A stretch of 64,000 nt of DNA from Phallusia mammillata (GCA_003260075.1 QLIY01000324.1:93324-157323), one strand, 5' to 3'. Positions 1-12,766 are shown, counted from the stretch's first letter. Translations and numbers: made by a program. The notes: generated by a model not told the origin, from the sequence alone.

Positions 1-1070
1 GAGGTTTCATATTTTTTTAGTTTGTGTGTCGAACCCCATTAGTAACCCTACTAGCCCCCTAATATGGGTCATTTTGTAAACAGTGGCTGAAATTTGGACA
101 ACTTGTATAATTACCATAGGAGTTGATCATTGTGTTTAACCTTGTAGCACCAATTTCACCTCACTAGCCCCTTAAAATGGGTAAGTTTATTAAATTGGAA
201 TTGGCTAAAATTTAGGTAGCATGTGGAATATGATATTGGTAGATTTCGATTGATGTGCTTTACCTTGTAGCCCTAACATTTACTCAACTAACTCCCTAAA
301 ATGGGTTAATTTTCTAAACAACATTTAAATGGCCCCCCCCCCAGGATTTTCCATTTATAAATGTTGATTGTTGTGTTTTACCCTATAGCTTCAACATTTA
401 CCCCACCAACCCCCTAAAATAAGTGAATTTTTGAAAAACGTCGGAATGAAATGAAATTTGTAAAGTTTATTAAACATACTGTTTTAAGTCCTCATTTTTG
501 TGTTTTGCCCTGTAGCACCACAATTTAACCAACTGGCCCCTAAAATGGGTGCTCTTTTAACAATGTTCCAATTGAATGAAAATTGGACAGCTTGTAGAAT
601 TTGCTATTCATATGTGTCTATTTTTTGTTTTATCCCATTATACCACTATTTACTCCTTTTTTTCTTCAAAAAAGAATGTTAAATATGAAATACTTCAAAC
701 AATATCTGGGTTAAATCTGATTTGTATAGTTTGTACTCTACATAGTATTACTATTTACCCCATTGGTGTACTGTGTTTTACTTTACAACACCCTACTTTC
801 TCATGGTTATCTCTTGAAATGCATTATTTTCAACTTGTATGTGTGGGAACCCATGAGTTTCTGCCTGCAGAAACAAGTAAGGTTTTAAAAGACGGTGACT
901 AATATGAGACCCAATAAAAAATAACCATAGAAAATATATATATTAATGTTTAAAAATAGGTTATAGTGTGTGTGCAATGACAAAATGTGCTAAACCACCC
1001 TTCTAGTTTTTATGTTTTTTTACTACTATTGTAAATATGAGACAATGTAATGTAAACAGAATGTGGATAA
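1..1070. repeat. Array of ~120 bp sub-repeats with a unique tail (copy 1)
   Basis: Degenerate copies of a unit of about 120 bases follow each other. Each carries a stretch like TTTACCCTGTAGC, then CCCCTAAAATGGGT, then GAAATTTGGACAGCTTGTAGAAT. Landmark spacing is about 118 to 128 bases between positions 120 and 610. After the sub-repeats comes a tail containing CTGCAGAAACAA that is shared with the second copy at 3230-4600. A run of ten C at 333-342 lies inside. No coding potential is visible. Confidence 0.8.
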
Positions 1071-1381
1071 AACTTTTAAAGTTTAGATTGATGCTTTCTA
1101 CTAATTTGTCCTTCTAAAAAAAGAATCTAAATGTAGAGAATTTGTAAACCTTTTTTACCATGACTATTTCGCATGAACACATGTGTTGGGACCCATTTGT
1201 TTTTGCTTACAAAAACAATCATGCGAGAATTATATAGTGTGTCGATCATAAATCGATAAAAAAACTGTTTTGGTGAGCATTTTACGGGGGATTTCGTTGT
1301 TTGGTTTTTATTCTGTGATTAGAAGGCTAACCAGATATTTGTTTTGCAGATTTAGGTGTTTTTATGTTCTAGAATCTAGAT

Positions 1382-2545
1382 CAGGGCTACTCAAATGGAT
1401 AGTCCTTGATAGTCTTTTAATTACGACTTCATGGGGTGCACATAGCGATATCTCAGGGTACTGTGATGAGCCTAAAGTACTTCCAAAATCTGAAGTGGGG
1501 TCAGATTGTCCAATTGGCCCCCCACACAATTAACAAAACAGCGATTGTTTATGCACAATTACATCTGTGATCTAAAAACCTGAATTTGAATCATTGCCAC
1601 AAGTAATTCTGCAAAACCAGATAAAATGTGTTTTGCATGACTTTGTGCCATGGGCGCAACTAGAGGTGCAGGTTCGTCGGCATGCCAGGTCCCTTTTCTA
1701 TCGGCGTTATTGCGTATAACGGCTCTCGTACAGCACCGAAAACACGTTCATTTACATCAAAGCTAAAAATAACTTTCAAATGACGGGACAAGGCGCCGAT
1801 ACAGCAGTAAATCGCTTCATCGGCATGTATTGCGATGGTAACAACGAAGTTTCTGCAATGTACTTATGCAACAACCTAAATAACCACAACAACGATCTTT
1901 GTTGGAACTTGAAAACGTATTTGCATGTAAGCACACAAAATAAAATGTTTATCGGCGTGGAGCTTCAGCCAAAAATCTTTCAACAACTTGTTTGTAATTT
2001 ACAGTTCCTGGTCCGCTATCCAAAACAGACTTTTGAAAAAAACAATGTTATTTTCTTCATTTTCTTAGATGGACAAGACATTATTATCGAATTTACTTGG
2101 TTTCCACTCCAACTTGATGCCTCTGACGTAAATATGCACAAGGAATGATCACGAGAAACTTACACATAATATGGTACAGCACTAGTCGACAGATTGAAAG
2201 ATTAACGTGTAAACACCAATGCACCAAACCTTTGTTAGGATTTCCTGCCACATAACGCCTTATAACTTGGTGTAGCTGTGGCGTGTTCAGACATCATCCT
2301 CCAATTGGGCCCTTCCCTTTTCGGGGCCTTATAAATTTTTACCTTTGCCCAGCTATAGTTTTTGTCCTGCTATGTTTTCTTTTTTCAACCAAAGTGAACT
2401 TAACCCCTGTGGTGCTTGCCACTGTACGATCTTTGGCATGTTTTCTGATTAAACAAAGTGTACCAAATATTGTGGAATCAAAATCGTTAACATTAGTCTT
2501 CAGTGGTATTATCTACACATATCTGCAAGGAGGTGAGAACCACTG
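1382..2545. mobile_element. Probable degenerate hAT-type element
   Basis: The left end reads CAGGGCTACTCAAA and the right end GGTGAGAACCACTG, which are imperfect inverted termini of hAT style. The flanking 8-mers atctagat (1374-1381) and ctctaaat (2546-2553) match at 6 of 8 positions, fitting a decayed 8 bp target duplication. A 122-codon open frame at 1780-2148 (+) lies inside; it matches no family I recognise and may be chance or a decayed fragment. Confidence 0.4.
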
Positions 2546-2844
2546 CTCTAAATGTTGAAATATAAAACACTAAACAGTCTAACCCTAACATTTACAATGC
2601 TTACAGAATAGCACCTAGAAAATTGTAAATTAACATCTTTACAGTTGTTTTTAGTTAATTATAGGTCCCCTTCCCTGAAGGGGATGTATCTTGATTTCAT
2701 TCTGTTTTTTTCTCTGGTTAAGTTTTCCATGCACTTTTGGCATGAAATCTTTTTTGGATTTCGGTGAAATAATCACATATGATAGATATAGTTATGCAGA
2801 TGTGTCATCTGCTTCGTTTGACTTATACCAGTATTTACCCTGCT

Positions 2845-3075
2845 AGACCCCGAAGTATGAAACGTTTTGTATGTTGCCGTGCACCACAAACAGAATATTT
2901 CTGTGATGTAATAGTATAATAAAGGCAACAAAGTATATGGTACTCTTTTACTTGGCCCCCCCCCCAGACCCCGAAGTATGAAACGTTTTGTATGTTGCCG
3001 TGCACCACAAACAAAATATTTCTGTGATATAATAGTATAATAAAGGCAACAAAGTATATGGTACTCTTTTACTTG
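2845..3075. repeat. ~110 bp near-identical direct duplication around a C10 run
   Basis: The stretch 2845-2954 is repeated almost exactly at 2966-3075, with ten C (2956-2965) between. This is one of many such G/C-run junctions in the window and is probably an assembly join rather than biology. Confidence 0.8.
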
Positions 3076-3229
3076 AGACTGGTGGACTTTTTGCAAATGC
3101 CAGTAACAGGGTTGTTAACAGCCATTTGACATCAGAAGCATTAACAAATGTTGCTAATAACACCTCTAGTGGTCAGAATTTTGAACATTGGCAGATTTGG
3201 ATACACTTTTACATGACTGTTGATTGGGT

Positions 3230-4600
3230 CATTGTGGTTTCCTATTTTATACTTTTGGGTGTAGAATCAGTTGACCTACTAACCCCATAAGATGGGTGAG
3301 TTTTTGTAAACAATTTCAGAATGAAATTTGGACAGCTTGTAGAATTTGTTGTTTATAGGTTTCAACTGTTGTGTTTGACCCTGTAACCCCAATATTTACC
3401 CCTCTATATCCTTAAGTTTTTTAAACAGTGTCGGATTTGGCTGAAATTGGTATAGCTTGTAGAATGTGCCATTTATAGGTATCAATTGTTGTGCTTTACC
3501 CTGTAACCCCACCATATACCCCATTAACCCCTAAAATGGGTAAAATTTGTAAACAATGTTGAAACTGGATGAAATTTAGGTGTCGATTGTTAAGTTTTAC
3601 CATATAGCTTTAACATTTCCCCCACCAGCCCCTTGAAATGGGCGAGTTTTTTTCAACGGTGTCAGAATTTAAGGAAATTTGGACAGCTTGTACAATTTGC
3701 CATTTACATGTATCGATTGTTGTGTTTTACTTTATTTTGTCACTTTTTACCCCTTCTCCTATAAATAGAACACTAAATGGGACAAACTTCAAACAATGTC
3801 TCAATTGAATCAGATTTGCATAGTTGTACTTTTAATAACATGATTTTTTAAGCCAAGAACTGATCAAAGTGTTTTACCTTACAACACCAAAGTTGCTGAT
3901 GGTTATCTCTTAAAATGCATTGATTTTTCTCTTGCATGTGTGGGGGACCCATGTGTTTTTGCCTGCAGAAACAACTAAGGTTATAAAAGATTGTAAATAA
4001 TATGCGACCCATTTTAAATTAAGTACAGGGAAAATATTAACAGTTCAAAATACTGTATGTGCTAGGGCAGTGTTTCCCAACCTATGGGTCACAACCCAAA
4101 GTTGGGTTGCCTGAAATTTTGTCGTCTGTTGTTGTGACAATAAGAGCATGTACTTTTTGAGTACGATTCGCAGTGTTATTTATTTTTGCCCGGCAATAAA
4201 TGGTTGCCAAAAAACAATTTTGTGACAACTTTGCATGATAATGGTAAATTCTATTTGTGACATCATAAGTGATGTGTTTGTTTGATCACTGTTGAGCGAT
4301 GTCTGGCTGATAACCAAATAGCGGTAAAATTTGGGCTAAATGGAAACTGGCACAGTAATTTTCAGAAAGCTTTCATGATTACAGACAAAAATACAACCAA
4401 AATAGTATGAATTCATGTCCATGGGTTGCGAGAAACCTACAAAACAAAACTTTTGGAAGTATTTGGGTCATGTCAAAAAAAGGTTGGGAACCACTGTGCT
4501 AGGACACCCTTCTAGTTAACACTGATGTAATACTGTAGTTTGTTTTTATTAATGATTAAATAAATTATGCCCTGCTTTTAAACTACTCTTTGCATTTCAG
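3230..4600. repeat. Array of ~120 bp sub-repeats with tail (copy 2), split by a hAT MITE
   Basis: This is the second copy of the element at 1-1070. It has the same sub-repeats and the same tail (GGACCCATGTGTTTTTGCC, CTGCAGAAACAACTAAGG). The tail is interrupted by a 429 bp hAT element at 4068-4496. The first copy shows the corresponding uninterrupted site near 985-1005. Confidence 0.75.
4068..4496. mobile_element. Non-autonomous hAT MITE
   Basis: The termini are CAGTGTTTCCCAACC and GGTTGGGAACCACTG. The target duplications are tgctaggg (4060-4067) and tgctagga (4497-4504). There is no transposase frame. The uninterrupted site in the paralogous repeat copy near position 990 supports insertion at this point. 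Confidence 0.85.
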
Positions 4601-4603
4601 ACC

Positions 4604-4765
4604 ATGAATCTACTCAACTCACTGAACATTGGTACAAGAAGGAATAAAAAAGTGAATCATTTCACAAATCAACTGCTATCTCCAAACAGAGGAAACAACG
4701 CTGGGATTAAGTTTTACCCCCCAAAAAAAACACATGTGGAGTATAGGGACCACCACATAACCTAG
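4604..4765 (+). other. Short ORF after an acceptor-like site, related to sequence at 4927
   Basis: An ATG at 4604 follows an acceptor-like tttcag and opens a 53-codon frame. A similar stretch recurs at about 4927, again shortly after tttttag; the two predicted starts MNLLNSLNIGTR and MKLLNSLNLGAR are clearly related. They may be duplicated first exons of an unknown gene or part of a repeat. I do not recognise the product. Confidence 0.2.
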
Positions 4766-5420
4766 TGAACTGCCATTGTCAAGTATTAGAAATGTAGTCA
4801 AGAAATAAAAAAAAGATAAATATTTTGCTGTCTGATATTTTACTACATTTAAGGTATGTTTTATTGTGAGATGCTGATTTAATGCAAAATCACTTTTGTT
4901 TGAATTTTTAGGCATTACTATTGAACATGAAACTACTCAACTCACTAAACCTTGGTGCAAGATGGACCAAGAAAAAGGAAATTGTTTCAATTCCCTGTTT
5001 CAAGTCATCATTAAATGTGCAACTAACACACATCATTTTAGTGCATGTTTTTTTCTTCTAATTATTGCATTGTATTGGAGCCAATTCCATTTGTTTTATG
5101 GGTTGGAGGTATATATCATTTATCTCTTTCAAATCAAAAAAATATTGTTTGGCTATCATGAAAATGCATTTTAAAAGATATATGTGACTTAACCAGCTCT
5201 TCCACAAAATTGTTGTGCTCTGGTGGACCATCTTTCATTTGAACTTCTTACTTGCAACTTATTTTCTACTACTGTGCTTGTCTATTGTTCGATCTCTAAA
5301 AACATCCATAGTAATCTGTTTACACATAGTTTTGGTGTTAAGAAATTTGATAATATTGTTTTTCTATTTGTTAGTTTATTCGTTAATTCTAAATCATTTG
5401 CTCATTTATCACCGTATAGC

Positions 5421-5600
5421 CAGTGGTGGTATTCAATTTTTTTGTCAGCCGGTTCTATCACAAAAGTCAGATTTTTCAGGCGGTTCTGTTATAAAAAGTC
5501 CATTGACAGTAACCAGTAATGCTAACAGGTTCGCTGATCTCATAAAATTTGGTGAGACGGTTCTATAGAACTGGTGGGAACCGGCTGAATCCCACCACTG
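5421..5600. mobile_element. 180 bp hAT MITE, CAGTGGTGG family (copy 1)
   Basis: The termini are CAGTGGTGGTATTCAA and TGAATCCCACCACTG. The flanking 8-mers are cgtatagc (5413-5420) and cttatagc (5601-5608), a 7 of 8 match. The interior carries GTCAGCCGGTTCTAT. Two more copies lie at 27113 and 35503. Confidence 0.85.
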
Positions 5601-5608
5601 CTTATAGC

Positions 5609-6510
5609 TACTAATTGAGGTTAGTTAGTTTGTCTGGTTGCATTGCTTTGCATTTAAACATCGGCAGCAATGTCACCACAAAACGCTGCCGTTTTATGCA
5701 AAAAGCTTGAGATCCAAATTAGCACCGTAACACCGAGCCAAAGCTACATTTTATGCATAGTAAATCATTTTTAGCACATATTTTTGTGGCAGTAAGCATC
5801 TAAATTTGGCTAATTAACAACCTTTGTCTGCTGTTTCATGTTTCTCCGTGGAAATTCAGTTTTTCTATTCACACGTTTCAATCTTTTATTTCATGTCGTA
5901 TTAATATAATTTACGTATTTGAGTGAACAATTTAATTCAAGGGATGTCCATTATAATTTGGAACCGGTTGGAAAGGATTCTGAAATGGACACCTCTAATT
6001 ATATAGGCCATAGGGTCTATTTAAAATTGCTATATTTTTTATGTTAGATTTGTTTTTCGTCTGATGGGGAGGAATGAATAGTTCGAACGTGGGCAAAGAG
6101 GAATGTAACAAAAAAGGTTGGGAACCACTGGGCTAGACATTTGTTCACATGGAACGCTTGCCAGCAACATCTCACATATTAATAGGCCTATGTTAAATTA
6201 ATAACCTTTGCAAACTAACTAATTACAATGAATTTTTAATTATGGCTACAATAAACTCCATTCAAGATATGATAAGTGTATGAAGCAAGTAACGATGTAG
6301 AGTGGCTTTTGGTTAAAGCGTAAAGCTTCTGTATAAGAGAACGTCTTGTAAAAGTCTCATGGAGCACCACGAACGTTACGCGCAATTCAATCAATTTTAA
6401 TACATTCGCTAGAATGCCTAAAAACCAGTGCCGGATTAAGGGTTTGGTGGCCTGTAGGCACATTTTATAAGTGGCCCGAAAATCAGGGTTACCAACTAAA
6501 AAAATAGAAT
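5609..6510. other. Intergenic sequence with an orphan hAT right end
   Basis: No gene is supported here. An orphan hAT right terminus (GGTTGGGAACCACTG) lies at about 6117-6131 without a matching left end. A start-like hAT terminus, CAGTGCCGGATTAAGGG, lies at about 6427. The rest is AT-rich sequence with no conserved frame. Confidence 0.5.
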
Positions 6511-9500
6511 TATCACAAGTCGCAACCAACGAAAAGGCGAGCGAGCTCCTCGGTGTCTGGGCGCGGGTTGAGCGGGAGTGTACCGGGGGAAACATCGGCC
6601 CCTGGCAAAGTCGGTTTGTGAGGTCAGCACCACAAACCCTCGAAAATGGAGTCTGGCGTGGCAGTTGCATCTACGCTCCGGTCCATGGCAAGAAACCCGT
6701 CGTGACAAGCAGGACAAGCGAGGGAGCGGGTCGATTCGAGCAACAAGTTCTGTCCAGCAGTCTTGTGACGACCGACCTGCTCAAACAGTGCGCGCTTCGA
6801 CTTGGCGGATTCGCGCGCCGAAGCAGCTACTCGCTCCATTCCGCACCACAACCCTTTGTTGGGCACGTGACTGAGAACTATTCATCCGTGTCAACGTTGC
6901 GACCACGTGATTGTATGCAAATAAGTCCACCGGAAAGGAAACCACAAACAGAAAATATGAACATTTATTGAAATAGCCCAAGTTTTAGGGCTTGAGTGAA
7001 GCTCGTTCTGGTTGTTTCGACAACTCGAACGTCGGCTCGTCCCCAGCTCCGTCACAGGTGACGTCAGAGCTCGGGAATCGGCTTCACAGCCGGTTTCCCG
7101 AGCAACGGCAGCATTCTGTTTGGACAACAACGGGGGGACGAGTCGAGTTGGCTTCTGTTTGCAGCGCCGGCCTCTCGGCTTGCTCGAGAGGATCGGTGCT
7201 GGGCCTTGTGCTCGGCACCGCTCCTCTCTTGTAGCAAGTCGAGGTGTTGGTGTTGCCTGTGCCCACGTGGGCGTGGAGATTAAGGAGAGAGAATACGGGC
7301 GATTTTTGTGTTCACTTGCTGGGACGACCCGAAAATATGTTTCCACTGCCAGCAGCAGCGATGGTGGTAATAAATGGATGAGACAAATGCAAAAAGGGCA
7401 CAAGGCTCTTTTTTACCAAGCCCGCTCAAAGTAGCCAACCATCGCGGGAGCAAAAGCATCCCGCTAGGCGGCTTCTTGAGCAAGAGAGGGGAGCAACGCT
7501 GGAGCACGAAGCCCCAGCACTGCACCCTCCCTCGTCCAAGAGGAGCGGAAGTGGTGCGTAGCTTTTTAGGAGTCGATGGTACTTAAACAACGCAAGCTTC
7601 CACGACACCGCAAAGCAAAGTGCAAAGCACTTGCAAGGCAGTGACGCGTCGAGCCCCGAAGCAGCAAGACCTCACCTCCCAAAGCTAATATGAAAAGGAA
7701 AAATTGCCCCTTTTCAATTCTACAAACAAACTTCTGTTTGTGGTTTGTGAGAATGTGTTACAACTGTTCGTACAGAAAACGTTTTGTCACGTGAGCCAAT
7801 GCATTGAAACAACAGCACGTCCAGCGAATTGGAATTAGGTGGTAACGTAGCAACGGGATGTCGCAATTGCGCGGGCCACCGCTCCCGCACGCCCAACGCA
7901 AAGGCCACACCACAACTAGACATCGTCTCTACACGACCGTCTAGCCGGCACTGGTCTGTTCGTTTTCCGGCGTCATCGGTTAAGACGACTTGACACAAGA
8001 CCACAAGTCGCAACCAACGAAAAGGCGAGCGAGCTCCTCGGTGTCTGGGCGCGGGTTGAGCGGGAGTATACCGGGGGAAACATCGGCCAAACCGCCTGCT
8101 AGGACGACATTTTGTGTTTGTGGGGTCAGCACCACAAACACTCGAAAATGGAGTCTGGCGTGGCAGATGCCGCGACTCCCCGGTCCCTGGCAAGTCGGTT
8201 TGTGAGGTCAGCACCACAAACCCTCGAAAATGGAGTCTGGCGTGGCAGTTGCATCTACGCTCCGGTCCCTGGCAAGCCGGCTGCTCCAGAAACCCGTCGT
8301 GGCAAGCAGGACAAGCAAGGGAGCGGGTCGATTCGAGCAACAAGTTCTGTCCAGCAGTCTTGTGACGACCGACCTGCTCAAACAGTGCGCGCTTCGACTT
8401 GGCGGATTCGCGCGCCGAAGCAGCTACTCGCTCCATTCCGCACCACAACCCTTTGTTGGGCACGTGACTGAGAACTATTCATCCGTGTCAACGTTGCGAC
8501 CACGTGATTGTATGCAAATAAGTCCACCGGAAAGGAAACCACAAACAGAAAATATGAACATTTATTGAAATAGCCCAAGTTTTAGGGCTTGAGTGAAGCT
8601 CGTTCTGGTTGTTTCGACAACTCGAACGTCGGCTCGTCCCCAGCTCCGTCACAGGTGACGTCAGAGCTCGGGAATCGGCTTCACAGCCGGTTTCCCGAGC
8701 AAAGGCAGCATTCTGTTTCGACAGCAACGGGGGGACGAGTCGAGTTGGCTTCTGTTTGCAGCGCCGGCCTCTCGGCTTGCTCGAGAGGATCGGTGCTGGG
8801 CCTTGTGCTCGGCACCGCTCCTCTCTTGTAGCAAGTCGCGGTGTTGGCGTTGCCCGAGCCCCACCTACATGGGGGTGGGGGATTACTAACCATGACGCGT
8901 ATACGAACGATTTTTGTCGTCCGCATGCTGCTGCTGCCCGGCTGCTACTGCTGCTGTGACGTGGCGACGACCCCAGAATTAAAAAGTATACGTAGCTAGC
9001 GATGATCAATGAATGAGACAAATGAAAAAAAGAGCACAAGGCTCTTTCTTACCAAGCCCGCTCAAAGTAGCCAACCATCGCGGGAGCAAAAGCATCCCGC
9101 TAGGCGGCTTCTTGAACAAGAGAGGGGAGCAACGCTGGAGCACGAAGCCCCAGCACTGCACCCTCCCTCGTCCAAGAGGAGCGGAACTGGTGCGTAGCTT
9201 TTTAGGAGTCGATGGTACTTAAACAACGCAAGCTTCCACGACACCGCAAAGCAAAGTGCAAAGCACTTGCAAGGCAGTGACGCGTCGAGCTCCGAAGCAG
9301 CAAGACCTCACCTCCCAAAGCTAATATGAAAAGGAAAAATTGCCCCTTTTCAATTCTACAAACAAACTTCTGTTTGTGGTTTGTGAGAATGTGTTACAAC
9401 TGTTCGTACAGAAAACGTTTTGTCACGTGAGCCAATGCATTGAAACAACAGCACGTCCAGCGAATTGGAATTAGGTGGTAACGTAGCAACGGGATGTCGC

Positions 9501-11570
9501 AATTGCGCGGGCCACCGCTCCCGCACGCCCAACGCAAAGGCCACACCACAACTAGACATCGTCTCTACACGACCGTCTAGCCGGCACTGGTCTGTTCGTT
9601 TTCCGGCGTCATCGGTTAAGACGACTTGACACAAGACCACAAGTCGCAACCAACGAAAAGGCGAGCGAGCTCCTCGGTGTCTGGGCGCGGGTTGAGCGGG
9701 AGTATACCGGGGGAAACATCGGCCAAACCGCCTGCTAGGACGACATTTTGTGTTTGTGGGGTCAGCACCACAAACACTNNNNNNNNNNNNNNNNNNNNNN
9801 NNNNNNNNNNNNNNNNNNNNNNNNNNNNNNNNNNNNNNNNNNNNNNNNNNNNNNNNNNNNNNNNNNNNNNNNNNNNNNNNNNNNNNNNNNNNNNNNNNNN
9901 NNNNNNNNNNNNNNNNNNNNNNNNNNNNNNNNNNNNNNNNNNNNNNNNNNNNNNNNNNNNNNNNNNNNNNNNNNNNNNNNNNNNNNNNNNNNNNNNNNNN
10001 NNNNNNNNNNNNNNNNNNNNNNNNNNNNNNNNNNNNNNNNNNNNNNNNNNNNNNNNNNNNNNNNNNNNNNNNNNNNNNNNNNNNNNNNNNNNNNNNNNNN
10101 NNNNNNNNNNNNNNNNNNNNNNNNNNNNNNNNNNNNNNNNNNNNNNNNNNNNNNNNNNNNNNNNNNNNNNNNNNNNNNNNNNNNNNNNNNNNNNNNNNNN
10201 NNNNNNNNNNNNNNNNNNNNNNNNNNNNNNNNNNNNNNNNNNNNNNNNNNNNNNNNNNNNNNNNNNNNNNNNNNNNNNNNNNNNNNNNNNNNNNNNNNNN
10301 NNNNNNNNNNNNNNNNNNNNNNNNNNNNNNNNNNNNNNNNNNNNNNNNNNNNNNNNNNNNNNNNNNNNNNNNNNNNNNNNNNNNNNNNNNNNNNNNNNNN
10401 NNNNNNNNNNNNNNNNNNNNNNNNNNNNNNNNNNNNNNNNNNNNNNNNNNNNNNNNNNNNNNNNNNNNNNNNNNNNNNNNNNNNNNNNNNNNNNNNNNNN
10501 NNNNNNNNNNNNNNNNNNNNNNNNNNNNNNNNNNNNNNNNNNNNNNNNNNNNNNNNNGCAAGAGAGGGGAGCAACGCTGGAGCACGAAGCCCCAGCACTG
10601 CACCCTCCCTCGTCCAAGAGGAGCGGAAGTGGTGCGTAGCTTTTTAGGAGTCGATGGTACTTAAACAACGCAAGCTTCCACGACACCGCAAAGCAAAGTG
10701 CAAAGCACTTGCAAGGCAGTGACGCGTCGAGCTCCGAAGCAGCAAGACCTCACCTCCCAAAGCTAATATGAAAAGGAAAAATTGTCCCTTTTCAATTCTA
10801 CAAACAAACTTCTGTTTGTGGTTTGTGAGAATGTGTTACAACTGTTCGTACAGAAAACGTTTTGTCACGTGAGCCAATGCATTGAAACAACAGCACGTCC
10901 AGCGAATTGGAATTAGGTGGTAACGTAGCAACGGGATGTCGCAATTGCGCGGGCCACCGCTCCCGCACGCCCAACGCAAAGGCCACACCACAACTAGACA
11001 TCGTCTCTACACGACCGTCTAGCCGGCACTGTTCTGTCCGTTTTCCGGCTTCTTCGGTTAAGACGACTTAACACAAGACCACAAGTCACAACCAACGACG
11101 CCCAACGAACAGGCGAGCTCTTTGGTGTCTGAACGCGGGTTGAGCGGGATAATACGCAGGGAGACATCAGCCAAACGTCGGCGACTGCCTGCCAGGACGA
11201 CATTTTGTGTTTGTAGGGTCACCATTGCAAATTCCTGACTCTGCGAATTGATGACTTTTGGCTATAGTTGCTGACACAGCAAATTGCTGAGCCATTATTG
11301 CCATATAAAAGCCTAAGCTCCGTTGCGCCACTTTTTGGAAATTAGCAGACCTGTCTGTGAGTTCTTGTGTTAGTAGATTTCACTTCGTCTAGCAGTCTTG
11401 TGACGAGCGACCTACTGGCGCAGTGCGCGCTTCGACCTGGGGGATTCCCGCTTCGAAAGAGCCACTTGTTCCATTCCACGGCACAATCCTTTGTTGGTCA
11501 CGTCCCTAAGCAGTATTCAACCGTTTCAGCTTTCAGGTATGCAAACGAATCGTGTGTAGCCTAATACATG
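6511..11570. repeat. GC-rich tandem array of a ~1.5-1.6 kb unit
   Basis: The landmark CACAAGTCGCAACCAACGA recurs at about 6514, 8002 and 9638, with a diverged form near 11078. That gives spacings of about 1488, 1636 and about 1440 (the last across the N gap). Each readable unit carries a perfect CRE-like TGACGTCA, three CACGTG E-boxes and an octamer ATGCAAAT. A ~80 bp sub-repeat (CTCGAAAATGGAGTCTGGCG) is present once in unit 1 and twice in unit 2. Base composition is clearly richer in G+C than the flanks. Frames of up to 247 codons occur but are broken between units, so I treat the unit as non-coding. A worn unit remains at 11080-11560. Confidence 0.85.
9779..10557. other. Assembly gap (N run)
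   Basis: A continuous run of 779 N lies inside the third unit of the tandem array. Open frames reported across it are meaningless. True array length is unknown because arrays commonly collapse at such gaps. Confidence 1.
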
Positions 11571-12766
11571 TTAACTGGGTGGAACTTGGCCGAACGGTCC
11601 AGCGCCCCTGACTCAAACCCCCTAAAAAAAGGTTAAGTGTTGTGTCCAAGTGATTGCATTTAACTACGTCTAGGCTCTGCGATAGAAGGACATTTTCGCT
11701 GGGAAATTGAACCATTTTCCTTGGTATGAGTTTGCCATATTAGCTGTGACAAAACTGCTGCAAAATATTGTTCGGTTGGTATATTTTGTATTTGCTGAGG
11801 TATTTGAGCTTATTTTGGTTCTTCGTTATTTTCCATTTTTTAAAATATTTTTCTTCTTTGAAATATGAGACGCAAAAGTGCGCTGATTATCCAGAAATAA
11901 TTTGGAAGTGTTAACTAGCTGGGTAAAACAAGAGACGTCCTCACCGTGAGTGCTTTATGAATCGTGATAATGTAGAAGTTATCCAACTAAACAGAAGACG
12001 TATGCGATTTGATACAACATTAAGTAGGTGTAGCCGGTGCCAAAATTAAGCAAAAATTAAACCGGATAGAAATAATCTTCTATTTCCTGTACTGATCCGG
12101 ATTGGGCATGTCACGTAGCATTCTAATTTTTGCTCTGTGTCGTTTAGGTTTATAATTTAATGAACTTTTTTATCAATGCAATTGGGACCTGTTTTTTTTG
12201 TTCCCTACATTGGTAAAAAAAATTAAAAATAAACTATTTGCCGCGACAAAGTAAAATATCTTTTATTGATTTTGTTTAATGATACGCATCACTGATTTTA
12301 CTAGCTTTGACATTCAGCAAGTTTTATTAGGAAAAGGAAACATTTGCGAACAACCTAAATTTGTTTCTGACGTTCTGTTGTGAATTTGGTAAGCTTTGTT
12401 TAATTTTGGAAGGTCTGTGCAACCAGTGCATACATTTGACTTTTTTTTTAAAAAGTGGTGAAACTAATAGAAATAAAGTTAGCGTTATATATTAAATGGG
12501 GGGGGGGATTTTTTCAAAAAAAGTGGTGAAACTAATAGAAATAAAGTTAGCGTTATATATTAAATACTATAATTCCTCATTATTTGATGTTTTGGATTCA
12601 AATCTCTCTGGCTTACTATTATAAATTCCTATACCTTCCTGGCACACTTATTAATCTCTCCCAGCACACTGGTTAAAAGTCCAGTGTTTGTTTATCATGT
12701 CCACCAATTTTTATAACTTGCTTAACTGAAACTTGCCAAACAGGTTACCTTGTTTTTTTAGGCATT
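11571..12766. other. Intergenic stretch with a ~55 bp duplication around a G10 run
   Basis: No gene is supported. The segment ending at 12497 (AAAGTGGTGAAACTAATAG onward) is repeated just after ten G (12498-12507). The last ~100 bases lead into the acceptor before the COX5B start. Confidence 0.6.

Noticed and set aside
1-900. Regular ~120 bp repeats considered as a CRISPR-like or coding repeat array
   Set aside because: The units are degenerate along their whole length with no conserved repeat/variable spacer pattern, no open frame, and the genome is eukaryotic.
1780-2148. 122-codon plus-strand open frame
   Set aside because: It lies inside a probable hAT remnant, matches no family I know and has no splice or start context. 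Kept only as a note under that element.
7720-8463. 247-codon minus-strand open frame in the GC-rich repeat unit
   Set aside because: The frame is broken in the neighbouring unit, is rich in Arg, Pro and Ser as expected from GC-rich non-coding DNA, and has no recognisable domain.
9356-10686. Several 278-415 codon open frames across the N gap
   Set aside because: They exist only because N bases are translated as X; no real sequence supports them.
6511-11570. GC-rich tandem units considered as 5S, U-snRNA, SRP or spliced-leader RNA gene clusters
   Set aside because: None of the core sequences I know for these RNAs could be found on either strand, and no tRNA-like A and B boxes were convincing.
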